Origin: Hevea brasiliensis | Taxonomy: Eukaryota; Streptophyta; Magnoliopsida; Malpighiales; Euphorbiaceae | NCBI RefSeq assembly: GCF_030052815.1 | Contig: NW_026614812.1 | Location: forward strand, 43,547-107,546 | Direction: 5' to 3' | Length of the DNA stretch: 64,000 nt | Part shown: in pieces, positions 61,923-64,000 of the stretch | How the letters are laid out: each line of letters begins with the position of its first letter | Numbering within the stretch: position 1 is the stretch's first letter | Position numbers and translations under genes: made by a program | The notes under the pieces: generated by a model | Databases searched by the model: none | What the model was told of the DNA's origin: nothing | The model's input: only the letters and a program-made list of their open reading frames with translations

Positions 61923-62083
61923 TCAGAAAAATATATTGAAAAAAATCAAGAGAGAGGGAGGAGGGAGGGACTTGTTACTAACACTGTTGCTTCTCCCAGA
62001 AACTGATCCAGGTGCTGAGTTTGGAATGTACCTAGCCCACTGAACCCAAAACATATATAGAGATTAAACACAGTGATCAACAG

Positions 62084-62123
<40 letters not shown>

Positions 62124-63157
62124 TAAACCCTAATTAACAAGAGAAAACAAGTTACATTTTTTGCTGCTGTGCTGAATGCTTCCCTGTGTGGTATCTCAGG
62201 ATTTGCTGCTTTGATGCGCTGTATCTCCTCCCTAACACACAACAATATTATGAATTTAACCATAACATTATAATAAGCCTAAATAAAGACAATTTATAGT
62301 ATAATTTTCTCTTCTTACTTCATAAATCGGTTGTAAGCAGATGGAAGTCTGTGTTTCTTCTCAGGTGCTGCAAAACAAGAACACATGAATATATAAGAAG
62401 TATTAATTTGGTGGGCTGAGGATAATGATTCAAATAATATGCAGAAGAGTTTTGTTGTTACGTTTCACCACAAAGGGTGCTTTTGGTGACAATGGCTCGC
62501 CTGATGTGCATGAGGATGATGATGAAGACTGGCCCTTTCTCAAATCGCTGAAGAAATCCTGTTTCTTCTTGGTTATACACAGTCACACCTTTCATTAGTA
62601 ACCAGAAGAAAAAAAAATCCCTTCATTGTTAGAGTGGGGATCTGAGACACTGCACCAATTCAGGCTAGACCATTGTTTTTTTGTTGTTGGTTCACATTAA
62701 CTTGGAAAATAAAGACTAGTTTCTTATTCTTCTTCTTTATTTTCTTATTATCGGCAATGAAATTTTTAGATGAGCTATGCACCTAAGAATTTCTCCTAAT
62801 GTAGATCTATCTTTCTTGTAGGAAGACAAGTAATAAATAGTATACCTGAAGAATCAATTGGTGATCAAGGCATTGACCTTGAGAGGAGGTCTGGTGCTGA
62901 GAAAGGATAGGTTACTGCAGTGCCCACATTTCACTGTCACAGTATCCAACAACTGCTTACATGGAATCCCAACCTGCACCAAATTATAATATATGAACAA
63001 GAAAATAAATTAAACCCTTCAAAAGAATTTTCTCCTTTTTTTTTCCTTTGAATTTGCAGATCATAGAGTAATAAAAATCCTCCTACACAAGCTTGAAGCA
63101 GCTGGATATGGAAGAAGTCTAGGTACTGCTGAGCATAGCTTAAGTAGAGAACAATGT

Positions 63158-63194
<37 letters not shown>

Positions 63195-63496
63195 ATCATA
63201 TTATAGACCAATCACTCTATGCTGTGGAATTTCTAACTTAGAGTTAATTACTAAATATGTGTGTACCATGACACAATAAGATAGCTAGGGAAACATAAGA
63301 AGACATGGGGTAAACAAAATGTTGCATTCTATATGGGAAACAAGATCTTGAGAATGAGAAGATCATATATATATATATATAGATGTTAAAATGTGCAAAA
63401 TTACTGCAAGAACAGTGTTGCAGAAGTTGCAGTGACATAGCAGAGATGCTCTGATGGTGGAACCAAGTCCATGGTCGCCTTCTCTTCTAGGTTCAT
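61923..63496 (-). CDS. CRC: YABBY transcription factor, CRABS CLAW type, two 1-bp lesions
   Basis: Nuclear YABBY protein; in other plants CRC directs carpel and nectary development. Exons in gene order: 63496-63405, 62973-62846, 62558-62462, 62367-62319, 62231-62156, 62039-61923, all with GT-AG introns. The start ATG (63496) gives [18 protein letters not shown], close to the Arabidopsis CRC N-terminus. The C2C2 zinc finger comprises CNFC (exon 1) and CGHC (exon 2). A Ser-rich linker ([12 protein letters not shown]) follows, then the HMG-like YABBY domain with [20 protein letters not shown] and [20 protein letters not shown]. Exon 1 is 92 nt and exon 2 is 128 nt, each one base short of the family phase. 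Bases appear missing just before the CNFC codons and at CCTCTC/AAGG. Read literally, translation stops in exon 2. Either the gene is broken or the assembly has two indels. With family phase it would have about 186 residues. Confidence 0.9.
63158..63194. repeat. (GA)n microsatellite in CRC intron 1
   Basis: An imperfect GA array within the first intron of the CRC-like gene. Confidence 0.9.
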
Positions 63497-64000
63497 TCTC
63501 AAAGAAGGAGAAGAAGAGATATGAAGATGGCTTTGTCTAGGGTTTGTGTTATTTGATAAGAAGTAAGAAGAAAGCTAGCGTGGTTGAATAATGAGAGTAA
63601 AGAAGCAGTGGGCAGCCCTAGGCTAAGTGTCAAATAGTCACAGCATTTGCCAGAGAAGAAAATTCTTGGCTACAGTTGGATTTATAGCCCCAACCTCACA
63701 CACTAAATCAATGTAAAGTTAAAGTATTGAAATTTATATATTTATTTATAAAAATCAATTACTTTTAAATTCTTTTTATTCATATATATATATATATATA
63801 TAAACATAGAACTCCTAGCTATCAAAGCTAATTCCTCAGGTCTATATACACCTACTAAATTATTTGAGAGGAGGAAGTAGCCCTCTTTTTTCTTCTTCAT
63901 ATTAATAAATAATTATAGAAGAGGTAGATTTGGGGAGGCTTAAATTTGAGATCTCCTCACTTTCTACACCTTTAAAAATGTAAGAAAATCAACCAACCTA
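63497..64000 (-). promoter_or_regulatory. Upstream region of CRC-like gene
   Basis: A purine-rich leader (in + coordinates AAAGAAGGAGAAGAAGAG) precedes the ATG. An (AT)n run is at 63783-63801. About 63920-63970 has a TTTGAGATCTCCTCAC word seen in some plant SINE-like repeats. Discrete binding sites could not be assigned with confidence. Confidence 0.4.

Noticed and set aside
1..64000. CRISPR arrays, operons, prokaryotic signals
   Set aside because: Nothing of the kind; introns, plant gene families and retrotransposons show nuclear plant DNA.

Overview
This window is nuclear DNA of a flowering plant, a eudicot. The evidence is AT-rich intergenic DNA, GT-AG introns, three typical plant genes, and dense plant transposons (Athila, Tekay-like Ty3/gypsy, Ty1/copia, hAT, CACTA-like and foldback elements). 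I cannot fix the species from sequence alone.

Three host genes stand out. (1) A SQUAMOSA promoter-binding-like transcription factor of the SPL6 type lies on + with coding exons 15352-18512. Its 505-residue frame is intact, and a miR156 target site sits in its last exon. (2) A large gene on + (33961-41050, 18 coding exons, intact 932-residue frame) fuses an ABC1/UbiB atypical kinase to a serine beta-lactamase-like domain. (3) A YABBY gene of the CRABS CLAW type lies on - (63496-61923, six coding exons). It is recognisable end to end, but exons 1 and 2 each lack one base relative to the family frame, so as written it encodes only a short truncated product. In Arabidopsis SPL6 and CRC are immediate neighbours, so the window looks like that ancient pair spread over about 45 kb by repeats, with the ABC1 gene between them.

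Layout. 1-6682: 3' part of an Athila-type element with a decayed ORF and its 3' LTR. 6683-8460: remnant of another LTR. 8461-14000: AT-rich DNA with small DNA transposons, including a hAT element with a perfect 8-bp target duplication. 14000-18530: SPL gene. 20015-20317: LINE RNase H fragment. 20402-27946: a complete-ended Tekay-like element on - with 1.9-kb LTRs and a perfect AATAT target duplication, but with gag deleted. 27952-33500: AT-rich DNA, a CACTA-like remnant and an orphan aquaporin last exon. 33500-41050: ABC1 kinase/beta-lactamase gene. 41051-45800: a perfect 122-bp palindrome, a copia solo LTR, and a decayed copy of the ABC1 gene's 5' flank. 45840-53395: a decayed copia element on - split by a ~4-kb solo LTR (46787-50782), which itself holds a foldback element with Pol III-like boxes. 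53491-55032: a DNA element with ~0.5-kb inverted repeats. 56130-60061: a second, related ~4-kb solo LTR in the opposite orientation with a perfect AATGG duplication. 61539-61911: a CACTA-like MITE abutting the 3' end of the CRC-like gene.

The genes do not form an operon-like unit. SPL6-type and CRC-type genes are both developmental transcription factors, the latter tied to carpel and nectary development in other plants. The ABC1 gene is a putative lipid/quinone-related kinase. The most notable points are the double single-base lesion in the CRC-like gene, the kinase-hydrolase fusion, the two large palindromic structures, the promoter-only duplicate of the ABC1 gene, and the matched pair of 4-kb solo LTRs.
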